A DNA stretch of 64,000 bases from Sphingomonas sp. UBA978 (GCF_002292295.1 NZ_DBBS01000019.1:1-64000); one strand, 5' to 3'. Counted from the first letter of the stretch, positions 1 through 8,880 are shown. A program made the numbers and translations. The notes: generated from the letters alone by a model not told the origin.

Positions 1-177
1 GGCCACAGCTTCATCAGCGACGAATGGGGCGACCTGATCGCTGATGGCGATGCCAAGGATTTTGGTGCGCTGGTGGCGACGCTGGACCTGGCGCAGGCGC
101 GTACCCATCGCGCCGGCATGGGCTTCTTCCGCGATCGGCGGCCGGAGCTGTATGGGCGGATCGCGCAGGATATCTGA
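1..177 (+). CDS. Unidentified protein, C-terminal 58 residues (5' truncated)
   Basis: An open frame enters from the left edge in frame 1 and stops at TGA 175-177. The visible tail is rich in Asp, Ala and Arg and ends in GRIAQDI. Codon use is high GC3, like the neighbours, so I believe it is the end of a real gene. It lies 13 bp from the convergent rnhA. I do not recognise the family from 58 residues, and no catalytic motif is visible. Confidence 0.6.
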   Translation, partial: GHSFISDEWGDLIADGDAKDFGALVATLDLAQARTHRAGMGFFRDRRPELYGRIAQDI

Positions 178-190
178 CGCGAGGCAGGCG

Positions 191-643
191 TCAGCGGCGG
201 AAGCTCTCCGCCGCGGCGCAGGCGAGCTGGTCGGCGCGCTCATTTTCCGGGTGACCGGCATGGCCCTTGACCCATTGCCAGGTCACTTGATGCCGCGCGG
301 TGGCCTGAACCAATAGCTGCCAGACTTCGGCATTCTTCACCGGCTTGCGATCAGCGGTCTTCCAGCCATTTTTCTGCCAGCCGAAAATCCATTTGGTGAT
401 GCCGTCCATCACATATTTGCTGTCGGTATAGAGCGTCACGCGGCAGGGTTTGCTCAACGCATTGAGCGCCTCGACCGCGGCCATCATCTCCATCCGGTTA
501 TTGGTGGTCTGCGCCTCGCCGCCCGATATTTCCTTTTCCTTCGCGCCAAAGCGCAGCATCGCGCCCCAGCCGCCCGGGCCGGGATTGCCCTTGCACGCGC
601 CGTCGGTCGAAATCTCCACCAGCTGCGGGGCGGGGTCGGTCAT
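191..643 (-). CDS. rnhA: Ribonuclease HI
   Basis: RNase HI cleaves the RNA strand of RNA-DNA hybrids in the cytoplasm (R-loops, Okazaki primers). The 150-residue protein is the normal bacterial length. Catalytic acidic residues are visible at D14 (STDGACKGNPGPGG), E52 (NRMEMMA), D74 (YTDSKYV) and D138 (NERAD), with the conserved His in VKGHAGH. Its ATG overlaps the stop of thrB (positions 640-643, ATGA), so the two are probably translationally coupled. Identification is secure. Confidence 0.97.
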   Translation of the reverse strand: MTDPAPQLVEISTDGACKGNPGPGGWGAMLRFGAKEKEISGGEAQTTNNRMEMMAAVEALNALSKPCRVTLYTDSKYVMDGITKWIFGWQKNGWKTADRKPVKNAEVWQLLVQATARHQVTWQWVKGHAGHPENERADQLACAAAESFRR

Positions 644-1593
644 GCGAAAACCTCCGGATGCGCGTCGTACCAGTCGAGCCGGCGCAGATAGGCGAGCGGG
701 TCCTTGCGCGTCACCAGCGCGTCGGCGGGGGTGTTGAGCCAGTCCCAGGCGCGGGTCAGCAGGAAGCGGATGCAGGCCCCCTTCGCCAGCACCGGCAGCG
801 CGGCGCGTTCCGCATCGGACAGGCCGAACGCCCGCATATAGCCGGCGAGCAGGGCAGGGCCGACGCCGTCGAGCGGCGCGCCCAGCGGATCGAACGCCCA
901 GGACGTGTGCATCACCGCGACGTCATAGGCACGGATGTCGCGGCAGGCGAAATAGAAATCGATGAGTCCGGTCACCTTCGCGCCGAGCATCAGCACGTTG
1001 TCCGGAAACAGGTCGGCGTGGATGACGCTGGCGGGCAAGGCGTGCGGCCAGTTCGCCTCGACCGTGGCGAGCGCGCCGTCGATACGCACGAACAGGCCGG
1101 GGGCGATCCGGTCGAGGTCGCTGCCGCAGCGGTCGAGCAACGGCCGCCAGTCGGCGATGCCGAGGCTGTTGGGCCGATCCCCGGCGAAGTCGGCGAGCGC
1201 GGCATGCAGATCGCCGAGCGCGGCGCCGGCGGTGGCGGCCTGTGCGGGCGTCGGCTGGGTCAGCGACACGCCGTTGAGGAAGCGGATCAGACAGGCCGGG
1301 CGGCCCTCCAGCTGCTGGATCGCGACGCCGTCGCGGTCCTTGATCGCGGGTGGCACCGGCAGGCCGCGCGTGGCACAATGGTCGAGCAGGGCGAGGAAGA
1401 AGGGCAGGTCGCCGGCGTCGACGCGCTTTTCGTACAGCGTCAGGATGAAGCGGCTGGTGGTGGTGTCGACGAGGTAGTTGCTGTTCTCGACCCCTTCCGC
1501 GATGCCCTTGGCGGAGACGAGGTCGCCGACATCGTCATAGCGGCGCAGGAAGGCGGTCAGCGCTTCTGCGGACACCTGTGTGTAGACGGCCAT
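640..1593 (-). CDS. thrB: Homoserine kinase (APH-fold type)
   Basis: Phosphorylates homoserine to O-phosphohomoserine in threonine synthesis. This 317-residue form belongs to the aminoglycoside-phosphotransferase-like class of ThrB found in alphaproteobacteria, not the GHMP kinase of enterics. The N-terminus starts MAVYTQVSAEAL, typical of the family. The kinase catalytic loop HADLFPDNVL and the following metal-binding segment GLIDFYFA are visible. It forms a two-gene operon with rnhA. The upstream region towards ispH is filled by an imperfect palindromic repeat, so thrB probably has its own promoter there. Confidence 0.95.
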   Translation of the reverse strand: MAVYTQVSAEALTAFLRRYDDVGDLVSAKGIAEGVENSNYLVDTTTSRFILTLYEKRVDAGDLPFFLALLDHCATRGLPVPPAIKDRDGVAIQQLEGRPACLIRFLNGVSLTQPTPAQAATAGAALGDLHAALADFAGDRPNSLGIADWRPLLDRCGSDLDRIAPGLFVRIDGALATVEANWPHALPASVIHADLFPDNVLMLGAKVTGLIDFYFACRDIRAYDVAVMHTSWAFDPLGAPLDGVGPALLAGYMRAFGLSDAERAALPVLAKGACIRFLLTRAWDWLNTPADALVTRKDPLAYLRRLDWYDAHPEVFA

Positions 1594-1624
1594 GCTGTCC
1601 TCTTCCCCGGTTGCTGATTTTTCA

Positions 1625-1812
1625 TGTGTTCTCGCGAAGACGCGAAGACGCGAAGAAGGTTGGTTCGCGCGGAGGCGCGGAGGGCGCGGAGATGTCGGGT
1701 CCGGCGCGGAGCGCCTTTCGAGCCAACGTCCCGGAGGATGATCGAAGATGCTGCGCGGCTATCTTCCCGGCGTCCTCTGCGCCTCTGCGCGTGTCCTCTT
1801 CTCTTCGCGTGA
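1625..1812. repeat. Imperfect intergenic palindrome between ispH and thrB
   Basis: The left arm has tandem CGCGAAGA units followed by GCGGAGG-type units. The right arm carries the approximate complement (CTCTGCGCC units, then CTTCTCTTCGCGTG). The two arms could fold into one long bulged stem. It looks like a sphingomonad REP-like intergenic element; no coding potential is seen in the 230-bp gap. Confidence 0.5.
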
Positions 1813-1823
1813 CAATCAGTCCT

Positions 1824-2795
1824 TCAAGCCGCCGCCTCCAGCCCGCGGGGCAGTTTGAAGGCGATCGTCTCGCGCGTCGTTTCCTCCTCGCGCTCGGTCA
1901 CTGCGAAGCGCGTGGCGAGCTGGTCGACGAGTTCGCGGACCAGCAGTTCGGGGGCGGAGGCGCCCGCGGTGATCCCCAGCGTGCCGACGCCGTCGAGGAA
2001 CGACCAGTCGAGATCGGCGGCGCGCTGGATCAGCCGCGCGGGGATGCCCTCGCGCTCGGCGACCTCGACCAGCCGCACCGAGTTGGACGAATTGGGCGCG
2101 CCGATCACCAGCATCGCATCGCACGCCGCCGCGATCGCCTTCACCGCCGCCTGACGGTTGGAGGTGGCGTAGCAGATGTCCTCGCCGCGCGGCGGCTGCA
2201 TGTTGGGGAAGCGGCGTTGCAGCACCGCGACCACCGCGGCGGTGTCGTCGACCGACAGCGTCGTCTGCGTCAGGAAGGCGAGATTGTCGGGATCAGGCGG
2301 CGTGAACCGCTCCGCATCCTCGGCCGTCTCGATCAGCGACATCGCGCCCTCGGGCACCTGGCCGAAGGTGCCGACGACCTCCGGATGGCCGGCGTGGCCG
2401 ATGAAGACGATATGGCGGCCCGCCGCGACGAGGCGTTCGGCCTGGCGATGGACCTTGGACACCAGCGGGCAGGTCGCGTCGAGATAGTCGAGCCCGCGAT
2501 TCTGCGCATCGGCCGGCACCGATTTCGGGACGCCATGCGCGGAAAAGACGACCGGCGCGCCGTCGGGCACCTGATCGAGTTCCTCGACGAAGATTGCGCC
2601 CTGCGCCTTCAACGTGTCGACGACGAACTTGTTGTGGACGATCTCATGCCGGACATAGACGGGCGCGCCATGCTTTTCGATTGCGAGTTCGACGATGCGG
2701 ATCGCGCGATCGACGCCGGCGCAAAAGCCGCGGGGCGCTGCGATCAGCAGCTCGAGGACCGGCTTCGCGCCGTCCACCTGGGAAAGAGAGGCCAT
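1824..2795 (-). CDS. ispH: 4-hydroxy-3-methylbut-2-enyl diphosphate reductase
   Basis: Last enzyme of the MEP isoprenoid pathway, making IPP and DMAPP from HMBPP with a [4Fe-4S] cluster. The three cluster ligands are visible at C25 (PRGFCAGVDRA), C109 (DATCPLV) and C208 (DICYATSNRQ). Conserved SSNSVRL and the HGVP segment that binds diphosphate are also present. At 323 residues it has the usual length. It starts MASLSQVDGAKP; the first residues are family-variable. It is transcribed divergently from the lipoprotein gene at 2966. Confidence 0.97.
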   Translation of the reverse strand: MASLSQVDGAKPVLELLIAAPRGFCAGVDRAIRIVELAIEKHGAPVYVRHEIVHNKFVVDTLKAQGAIFVEELDQVPDGAPVVFSAHGVPKSVPADAQNRGLDYLDATCPLVSKVHRQAERLVAAGRHIVFIGHAGHPEVVGTFGQVPEGAMSLIETAEDAERFTPPDPDNLAFLTQTTLSVDDTAAVVAVLQRRFPNMQPPRGEDICYATSNRQAAVKAIAAACDAMLVIGAPNSSNSVRLVEVAEREGIPARLIQRAADLDWSFLDGVGTLGITAGASAPELLVRELVDQLATRFAVTEREEETTRETIAFKLPRGLEAAA

Positions 2796-2965
2796 GATGC
2801 AGCGCTCCTACGCGATTGGACCGGCGCGCGGAAGTCCGCGATTGGGCAAGCGCGCGGGAGCACGCGATTGCTTGCACCCGCGACAGCCGGTTCCTATGCT
2901 GCGCGCCGCACCGTCGGGGCCGTCCGGCGCCGCATCCCGCCCGTTCGACAAAGGTACGCGTCCCC

Positions 2966-3601
2966 GTGAAAACTCCGCTTCTCGGCCTCACCGCCCTCGG
3001 CCTGATCCTCTCCGGGTGCGCCGGCAAGGGCGAGATCGTGGAAGGCGGCATCACCGCCGTGCGCTCGGCCTGCCCGACGGTCGGCGTCGCCGCCGGCACC
3101 GGCGACATCACGCTGTTCGATCCCGTCACCAGCCGCGATGCGAGCGCGATCGACGTGGTGGCGAACATGACCAACGTCCGCGGCACCTGCAACGACGCGG
3201 GCGACCAGATCGCGACCACGGTGACGTTCGACGTCGCCGCGCGCCGCACCCGCGCCGACGGTCCGCGCGATATCGTGCTGCCTTATTATATCGCGATCGT
3301 CCGCGGCGGCAGCGCGGTGACGGCGAAGCGCAAGGGGCAGATCGCGATCCACTTCGACGCCGGACAGGCGCGTGCGCAGGCGAGCGGCACCGCCTCGACG
3401 CAGATTGCGCGGTCGGCGGCGACGCTGCCCGACGAGGTGCGCGAGCAGCTGACCCGCAAGCGCAAGGCGGGCGACGAGGATGCCGCGACCGATCCGCTGT
3501 CGCGGCCCGAGGTGCGGTCCGCCGTCCTGCGGGCGAGCTTCGAGGCGCTGGTCGGGTTCCAGCTGACCGACGAGCAGCTGAAGTATAACGCGCAGCGGTA
3601 G
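2966..3601 (+). CDS. Putative lipoprotein of unknown function
   Basis: A GTG at 2966 gives a 211-residue protein beginning MKTPLLGLTALG with a clear lipobox LSGC (Cys at residue 18), so I chose it over upstream in-frame starts that would bury the signal peptide. The mature part has a conserved-looking Cys pair (SACPTV and GTCNDAG), many short beta-like segments and a polar C-terminus. It is probably anchored in the inner or outer membrane facing the periplasm. I do not recognise a named domain. It follows the divergent ispH promoter region. Confidence 0.75.
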   Translation: MKTPLLGLTALGLILSGCAGKGEIVEGGITAVRSACPTVGVAAGTGDITLFDPVTSRDASAIDVVANMTNVRGTCNDAGDQIATTVTFDVAARRTRADGPRDIVLPYYIAIVRGGSAVTAKRKGQIAIHFDAGQARAQASGTASTQIARSAATLPDEVREQLTRKRKAGDEDAATDPLSRPEVRSAVLRASFEALVGFQLTDEQLKYNAQR

Positions 3602-3630
3602 TTTCGTGGCGTAAGCCTCGGCGTCGTTCG

Positions 3631-3722
3631 TCGTCCCCGCGCCGGCGGGGATCCAGACACGCCAGCGGTTCGGCCCAAGCGGGGGCGGAGGTTATGGATC
3701 CCCGCCTGCGCGGGGATGACGG
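3631..3722. repeat. REP-like palindrome (GGGGATCC type)
   Basis: Two inverted copies of a CCCCGCGC-GGGGATCC unit face each other: the left reads CCCCGCGCCGGCGGGGATCC and the right is its approximate complement ending CGCGGGGATGACGG. This is the bacterial interspersed palindrome pattern, here between the lipoprotein gene and the glycine riboswitch. It may end transcription of the lipoprotein gene. Confidence 0.7.
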
Positions 3723-3924
3723 CGGTTATGGGTGGGTGTCCGGCGGGCTGGGGCCGTGCGGACGTACCGCTCGGTCCGCGTTCGGCGGCGTCCGTATCGC
3801 GAGTGCGCGACCCATCCCCGCCCCCTCGCTCCCAGGGAGGGGCGGATCGGCGTCTTTCCTGATTGACTAAGCCATGCTGCGCCGCCACAGATCGCCGGGT
3901 CGATGCCGGGCAACCGGCATGGGC

Positions 3925-4115
3925 GCGCGCGGGAGAGAGCCTCTTCACAAGGGGGCCGCCGAAGGAGCAACCACCCCGGAATCTCTCAGGCACCACGGAC
4001 CGCGCGCCGCCTCATCGACACTCTGGAAAGCGTTCCTTTGAGGAGCCACCGAAGGGGTAAGCCCGGCGTTTCGCGACATCGGGTCAAAGCTCTCAGGTCA
4101 CCGTGACAGAGGGGG
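3925..4115 (+). promoter_or_regulatory. Tandem glycine riboswitch (gcvT motif)
   Basis: Both aptamers can be read. Aptamer I contains GGGAGAGAGCC at 3931, the CCGCCGAAGGAGCAA core at 3956-3970 and the closing TCTCTCAGGCACC at 3982-3994. Aptamer II contains CTGGAAAGCG at 4022, CCACCGAAGGGGTAAGCC at 4047-4064 and CTCTCAGGTCACCGTGACAG at 4090-4109. It lies 60 bp upstream of gcvT. In this family glycine binding usually switches on glycine-cleavage genes. No separate terminator is obvious between aptamer II and the gene, so control could be at translation or through the 4110-4178 region. Confidence 0.95.
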
Positions 4116-4178
4116 TATGACGGATCGGATGCGGCCCCGGCTGCGCCTTGATCGCGTGCCTTTTTTTGGAGACGGTTG

Positions 4179-5381
4179 ATGAGCGATACGCTGCCAGACA
4201 CCCTGCCCGACCCGCTCGACGACCTGAACGAAGGCGACGAGCCTGCCATCCTCCAGCTGCCGCTCGACGCCTGGCACCGCGCCCGCGGTGGTCGGATGGT
4301 GCCGTTCGCCGGCTATGAGATGCCCGTCCAGTATGAGGGCATCATGGCCGAGCATTTGTGGGTGCGCGAGTCGGCGGGCCTGTTCGACGTCAGCCATATG
4401 GGACAGGTCGGCTTCACCGGCGACGGCGTGGATGCGGCCGGCGTCGCCAAGGCGCTCGAGGTGGTGCTGCCGGGCGATATCGCCGGGCTCGGCGCGACCA
4501 AGATCCGCTATTCGCTGCTGCTCAACGACGAGGGCGGCATCCTCGACGACCTGATGGCGACGCGGCTGCCCGAGGAGGGCGCGCATCCCTTTGGCGAGGC
4601 GAGCCATTACGTCGTCGTCAACGGCGCGACCAAATATGACGATCTGTCCTATCTGCTCGACGTGCTGCCCGACGATATCACGATGAACCTGATGGAGGAT
4701 CAGGCACTGCTAGCAGTGCAGGGGCCGAAGGCGGTCGCCGCGGTCGCGCGGCTGGTCCCCGGTGTCGAAACCCTCGTATTCATGACCGCGGGCGCGTTCG
4801 ACTGGAACGGCCATGCGCTGTGGATCAGCCGCTCGGGCTATACCGGCGAAGACGGTGTCGAAATTTCGATCCCGGCCGAGGCCGCCGCCGATTTTGCCGA
4901 CGCGATCTGTGCCGAGCCGGAAGTGAAGCCGATCGGCCTCGGTGCGCGCGACTCGCTGCGGCTCGAGGCGGGGTTGCCGCTGTACGGCCACGACCTCGAT
5001 CCCGAGACGACGCCGGTGATGGCCGACCTCGGCTTCGCGCTGTCGAAGCGCCGCCGCGAGGCCGCCGACTTCGCCGGTGCGGCGCGCATCCTTGCCGAGC
5101 GCGCCGACGGCGCGGCGGTGAAGCGCGTCGGCCTGTCGGTCGCCGGGCGCCAGCCGGTGCGCGAGGGCGCGAGCGTCGTCGATGCGGACGGCGCAGTGAT
5201 CGGCCGCGTCACCAGCGGCGGCTTCGCCCCCAGCGTCGGCGCACCGATCGCGATGGCCTATATCCCGACCGCGCTCGCCACCGCCGGCACGGCCGTGCAG
5301 CTGGTCCAGCGCGGCAAGATCCACGCGGCGACGGTGGTGGCGATGCCGTTCGTTCCCCACCGCTACGTCCGGCAGCTTTGA
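4179..5381 (+). CDS. gcvT: Glycine cleavage system T protein (aminomethyltransferase)
   Basis: GcvT moves the methylene group from the lipoyl arm of GcvH to tetrahydrofolate and releases ammonia. The 400-residue protein carries the family landmarks MPVQYEGI, LFDVSHMGQ, VQGPKA, SGYTGEDGVEI and RDSLRLEAGLPLYGHDL. I start at ATG 4179 (GGAGACGG upstream) rather than the adjacent TTG 4176. A roughly 30-residue Asp/Leu/Pro-rich N-terminal extension precedes the conserved domain. It is the first gene of the riboswitch-controlled gcvT-gcvH-gcvPA-gcvPB operon. Confidence 0.97.
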   Translation: MSDTLPDTLPDPLDDLNEGDEPAILQLPLDAWHRARGGRMVPFAGYEMPVQYEGIMAEHLWVRESAGLFDVSHMGQVGFTGDGVDAAGVAKALEVVLPGDIAGLGATKIRYSLLLNDEGGILDDLMATRLPEEGAHPFGEASHYVVVNGATKYDDLSYLLDVLPDDITMNLMEDQALLAVQGPKAVAAVARLVPGVETLVFMTAGAFDWNGHALWISRSGYTGEDGVEISIPAEAAADFADAICAEPEVKPIGLGARDSLRLEAGLPLYGHDLDPETTPVMADLGFALSKRRREAADFAGAARILAERADGAAVKRVGLSVAGRQPVREGASVVDADGAVIGRVTSGGFAPSVGAPIAMAYIPTALATAGTAVQLVQRGKIHAATVVAMPFVPHRYVRQL

Positions 5382-5402
5382 ACATCCTGGGAGGCAAGTG
5401 AG

Positions 5403-5774
5403 ATGAGCCGTTACTTTACCGAAGATCACGAATGGGTCGACGTGGATGGCGACATCGGCACCGTCGGCATCTCCGAATACGCGCAGGGCCAGCTCGGCGA
5501 CATCGTGTTCGTCGACGTGCCGGAAGACGGCAAGCAGCTGAACAAGGGCGACGAGGCCGCGGTGGTCGAATCAGTCAAGGCGGCGTCGGACGTCTATTCG
5601 CCGGTGTCGGGCAACGTGATCGAGGGTAATGCGGCGCTGGTCGACGATCCGTCGCTGGTCAATTCGGATGCCGAGGGCGAGGGCTGGTTCTTCAAGATCA
5701 CGCTCAGCGACCCGTCGGAACTCGAATCGCTGATGGACGAAACCGCCTACGCGGCGTTCGCCTCGAAGCTGTAA
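5403..5774 (+). CDS. gcvH: Glycine cleavage system H protein (lipoyl carrier)
   Basis: GcvH carries the aminomethyl intermediate on a lipoylated lysine between the P, T and L proteins. The 123-residue length is standard. The lipoyl attachment site is K59 in VVESVKAASDVYSPVSG, and the protein starts MSRYFTEDHEWV as in most bacteria. It lies 21 bp after gcvT with a GGGAGG Shine-Dalgarno. A palindromic repeat separates it from gcvPA within the operon. Confidence 0.97.
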   Translation: MSRYFTEDHEWVDVDGDIGTVGISEYAQGQLGDIVFVDVPEDGKQLNKGDEAAVVESVKAASDVYSPVSGNVIEGNAALVDDPSLVNSDAEGEGWFFKITLSDPSELESLMDETAYAAFASKL

Positions 5775-5780
5775 GTCTTT

Positions 5781-5884
5781 GCCCCTCCCCTTCGGGGGAG
5801 GGGTCGGGGTGGGGCCTGTCCGCAGGCGCTGGTCTCGGTGAGATCTTCCCCACCCCTTGCGCCTCCCCTGAAGGGGAGGGGTCT
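5781..5884. repeat. 104-bp palindromic repeat (GCCCCTCCCC family), operonic copy
   Basis: The ends are inverted CCCCTCCCCTTC-type arms and the centre contains GGTCTCGGTGAGA. The same structure, in the same orientation and of nearly the same length, occurs inside putA at 24884-24986, including the same central 13 bases. Here it fills the gcvH-gcvPA gap of an otherwise tightly packed operon. The transcribed RNA would form a long GC-rich stem that could set relative expression or protect the upstream mRNA. Confidence 0.85.
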
Positions 5885-5896
5885 AGGGAGTAATTG

Positions 5897-7255
5897 ATGC
5901 GCTACCTGCCGCTTACCCAGCCCGACCGTGATGCGATGCTGTCGGTCATCGGTGCCGCCAGCATCGACGACCTGTTCGTCGACGTGCCCGAATCCGCCCG
6001 CCTCGACGGCCCCGTCCACGGCCTGCCGAACCATGCGTCCGAGCTGGCGGTGGAGCGGCACATGACCGCACTCGCGCGCCAGAATACGGTTGCTGGCGAA
6101 GTGCCGTTCTTCCTCGGGGCGGGGGCGTATCGGCATCACGTGCCGGCCAGCGTCGATCACCTGATCCAGCGTGGCGAGTTCCTGACCGCCTATACCCCGT
6201 ACCAGCCGGAAATCGCGCAGGGTACGCTGCAGATGCTGTTCGAATTCCAGACGCAGGTCGCGCGCCTGCTCGGCACCGACGTCGCCAATGCGTCGATGTA
6301 CGACGGCTCGACCGCCTGCTGGGAGGCGATCGGCATGGCGCGGCGGATCACGCGGCGTGGCAAGGCGATCCTGTCGTCGGGGCTGCACCCGCATTACGTC
6401 AGCGTCGCGAAGACGATGGCGAAATACACCGGCGACGCGCTCGAAACGTCGCTGCCGACGCTGGGCGCGGAGACCGATATCGACGCGCTGATCGCCGCGA
6501 TCGACGGCGACACGTCGTGCGTCGTCGTGCAATATCCCGACATCCTCGGCCGCATCGCCGACCTGACGCCGCTCGCCGACGCCTGCCACGCCAACAAGGC
6601 GCTGCTGATCGCGGTGGTGACCGAGCCGGTCGCGCTGGGCGCGATCCGGTCGCCGGGCGAGATGGACGCGGACATCGTCGTCGGCGAGGGCCAGTCGCTC
6701 GGCGTCGGCCTCCAGTTCGGCGGCCCCTATGTCGGCCTGTTCGGCTGCAAGGACAAATATGTCCGCCAGATGCCGGGCCGGCTGTGCGGCGAGACGGTCG
6801 ACGCCGATGGCAAGCGCGGCTTCGTCCTGACGCTGTCGACGCGCGAGCAGCATATCCGCCGCGAAAAGGCGACGTCGAACATCTGCACCAACTCCGGCCT
6901 GTGTGCGCTCGCCTTCTCGATCCACATGACCTTGCTGGGCGAGAAGGGCCTGCGCCAGCTCGCGGCGATCAACCATGTCGGCGCGGCGGCGGCGGCGGCG
7001 CGGCTGGCGAAGGTGCCGGGCGTCGAACTGGTGACGGACACGTTCTTCAACGAATTCACGCTGAAGCTGCCGGTCGAGGCGCGCCCCGTCGTGCGGACGC
7101 TGGCGGATCGCGGCATTCTGGCGGGCGTGTCGCTGGGGCGGCTCTATCCGGACCAGGCGGCGCTGGCGAACGGGCTGATCGTCGCGGTCACCGAAACCAC
7201 CACCGCGGAGGACGTCGAAACGCTTGCCGCGGCGCTCGAGGAGGTACTGGCATGA
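5897..7255 (+). CDS. gcvPA: Glycine dehydrogenase (decarboxylating) subunit 1
   Basis: N-terminal half of the P protein, here a separate chain as in many alphaproteobacteria and Gram-positives. With GcvPB it forms the PLP enzyme that decarboxylates glycine and loads GcvH. It has 452 residues and starts MRYLPLTQPDRDAML at ATG 5897, with GGGAG eight bases upstream. Family segments FLGAGAYRHHVPA, YTPYQPEIAQGTLQ, YDGSTA and STREQHIRREKATSNICTN are present. Its stop overlaps the gcvPB start (ATGA at 7252-7255). Confidence 0.97.
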   Translation: MRYLPLTQPDRDAMLSVIGAASIDDLFVDVPESARLDGPVHGLPNHASELAVERHMTALARQNTVAGEVPFFLGAGAYRHHVPASVDHLIQRGEFLTAYTPYQPEIAQGTLQMLFEFQTQVARLLGTDVANASMYDGSTACWEAIGMARRITRRGKAILSSGLHPHYVSVAKTMAKYTGDALETSLPTLGAETDIDALIAAIDGDTSCVVVQYPDILGRIADLTPLADACHANKALLIAVVTEPVALGAIRSPGEMDADIVVGEGQSLGVGLQFGGPYVGLFGCKDKYVRQMPGRLCGETVDADGKRGFVLTLSTREQHIRREKATSNICTNSGLCALAFSIHMTLLGEKGLRQLAAINHVGAAAAAARLAKVPGVELVTDTFFNEFTLKLPVEARPVVRTLADRGILAGVSLGRLYPDQAALANGLIVAVTETTTAEDVETLAAALEEVLA

Positions 7256-8829
7256 GCATCAACCAGAGCGGCTGGCGCCCCGAGATGACCGCCGGTACCG
7301 GCACGGCCGCCCCGACCTTCACCGGCAACCGGGCGCTGATGCTGGAAGAGGCGCTGATCTTCGAGATCGGCTCGACCGAGACGACCGGCGTGGACTTCGC
7401 CGATCGCGGCGAGATCGGGGCGGACAACCGGCTGGGCGGCCTGTTCCGCGAGAGCGCGATCGGCCTGCCGGGCCTCGCCGAGCCGGAGGCGGTGCGCCAC
7501 TACACCCGCCTCAGCCGTCAGAATTACGCGATCGACCTCGGCCTGTTTCCGCTCGGCAGCTGCACGATGAAGCACAATCCGCGGCTGAACGAGAAGATGG
7601 CGCGGCTGCCTGGTTTCGCCGACGTCCACCCGCTCCAGCCGGTCGATACCGTGCAGGGCGCGTTGGCGGTCATCAACGAACTGGCGGTGTGGCTCATCAA
7701 GTTGACCGGCATGCACGGCGTCGCGATGAGCCCGAAGGCGGGCGCGCATGGCGAATTGTGCGGCATCCTGTGCATCAAGGCGGCGCTGGAGAAGCGCGGC
7801 GAGGGGCATCGCAAGGTCGTGCTGGTGCCCGAATCGGCGCATGGCACCAACCCCGCCACCGCCGCCTTCGCCGGCTTCAAGGTCGAGGATATTCCCGCGA
7901 CCGCGGAAGGGCGCGTCGACACCGCGGCGCTGAAGGCGCGGCTGGGGCCGGACGTCGCGGCGGTGATGATTACCAACCCCAACACCTGCGGCCTGTTCGA
8001 GCGCGATCTCAAGGAGATTTCGGACGCGGTGCATGCGGCGGGCGGCTACGTCTATTGCGACGGCGCCAATTTCAACGCGATCGTCGGGCGGGTGCGCCCG
8101 GGCGACCTCGGTGTCGATGCGATGCACATCAACCTGCACAAGACCTTCTCCACCCCGCATGGAGGCGGCGGACCCGGGTCGGGGCCGGTGGTGCTGTCGG
8201 AGGCGCTGTCGCCGTTCGGCCCGCTGCCGTTCACGGCGCGGATGGCGGACGGCCATATCCAGCTGATCGAGGAAGAGACGGCCGGCGACGACCATCCCGA
8301 CACGTTCGGGCGGATGGTCGCCTTCCATGGCCAGATGGGGATGTTCACGCGCGCGCTGACCTATATCCTCAGCCACGGTGCCGACGGCCTGCGCCAGGTC
8401 GCCGAGGATGCGGTGCTCAACGCCAATTACGTGCTGCGCTCGCTGGAGGGCACGCTCGACGCGCCGTTCGCGGGGGCGGGGCCGTGCATGCACGAGGCGA
8501 TCTTCTCGGACGCCAACCTCGCCGAGGGCTTCTCGACGCTGGACGTCGCCAAGGGGCTGATCGACGAGGGCTTCCACCCGATGACGGTCTATTTCCCGCT
8601 CGTCGTCCATGGCGCGATGCTGGTCGAGCCGACCGAAACCGAATCGAAGGCGGCGCTGGACCAGTTCATCGGCGCGCTGCGCTCGGTGGCGGAGCGGGCG
8701 AAGGCGGGCGATGCGTCGCTGAAATCGGCACCGCATTTCGCGCCGCGCAGCCGGCTCGACGAGACGCTCGCCGCGCGCAAGCCGGTGCTGGTGTGGAAGG
8801 ACGCGCCGCTCGCCGCCGCGGCGGAATAG
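7252..8829 (+). CDS. gcvPB: Glycine dehydrogenase (decarboxylating) subunit 2
   Basis: C-terminal half of the P protein and carrier of the pyridoxal phosphate. The PLP-binding lysine is K297 in NLHKTFSTPHGGGGPGSGP. Other landmarks are PLGSCTMKHNPRLNE, SPKAGAHGE, PESAHGTNPA and EPTETESK. It has 525 residues from ATG 7252, coupled to gcvPA by a 4-bp overlap. It is the last gene of the operon; a strong hairpin follows at 8852. Confidence 0.97.
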   Translation: MSINQSGWRPEMTAGTGTAAPTFTGNRALMLEEALIFEIGSTETTGVDFADRGEIGADNRLGGLFRESAIGLPGLAEPEAVRHYTRLSRQNYAIDLGLFPLGSCTMKHNPRLNEKMARLPGFADVHPLQPVDTVQGALAVINELAVWLIKLTGMHGVAMSPKAGAHGELCGILCIKAALEKRGEGHRKVVLVPESAHGTNPATAAFAGFKVEDIPATAEGRVDTAALKARLGPDVAAVMITNPNTCGLFERDLKEISDAVHAAGGYVYCDGANFNAIVGRVRPGDLGVDAMHINLHKTFSTPHGGGGPGSGPVVLSEALSPFGPLPFTARMADGHIQLIEEETAGDDHPDTFGRMVAFHGQMGMFTRALTYILSHGADGLRQVAEDAVLNANYVLRSLEGTLDAPFAGAGPCMHEAIFSDANLAEGFSTLDVAKGLIDEGFHPMTVYFPLVVHGAMLVEPTETESKAALDQFIGALRSVAERAKAGDASLKSAPHFAPRSRLDETLAARKPVLVWKDAPLAAAAE

Positions 8830-8851
8830 GCAACCTTCGGGTCATCTTCGC

Positions 8852-8880
8852 CGTCACCCCGGACTGGTTCCGGGGTGACG
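8852..8880. repeat. REP-like hairpin after gcvPB
   Basis: CGTCACCCCGG and CCGGGGTGACG are perfect 11-bp arms around a 7-base loop, 23 bp after the gcvPB stop. The same unit recurs at 10673-10780, so it is a dispersed element. It could also serve as the operon's transcript 3' end, although no T run follows. Confidence 0.7.
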
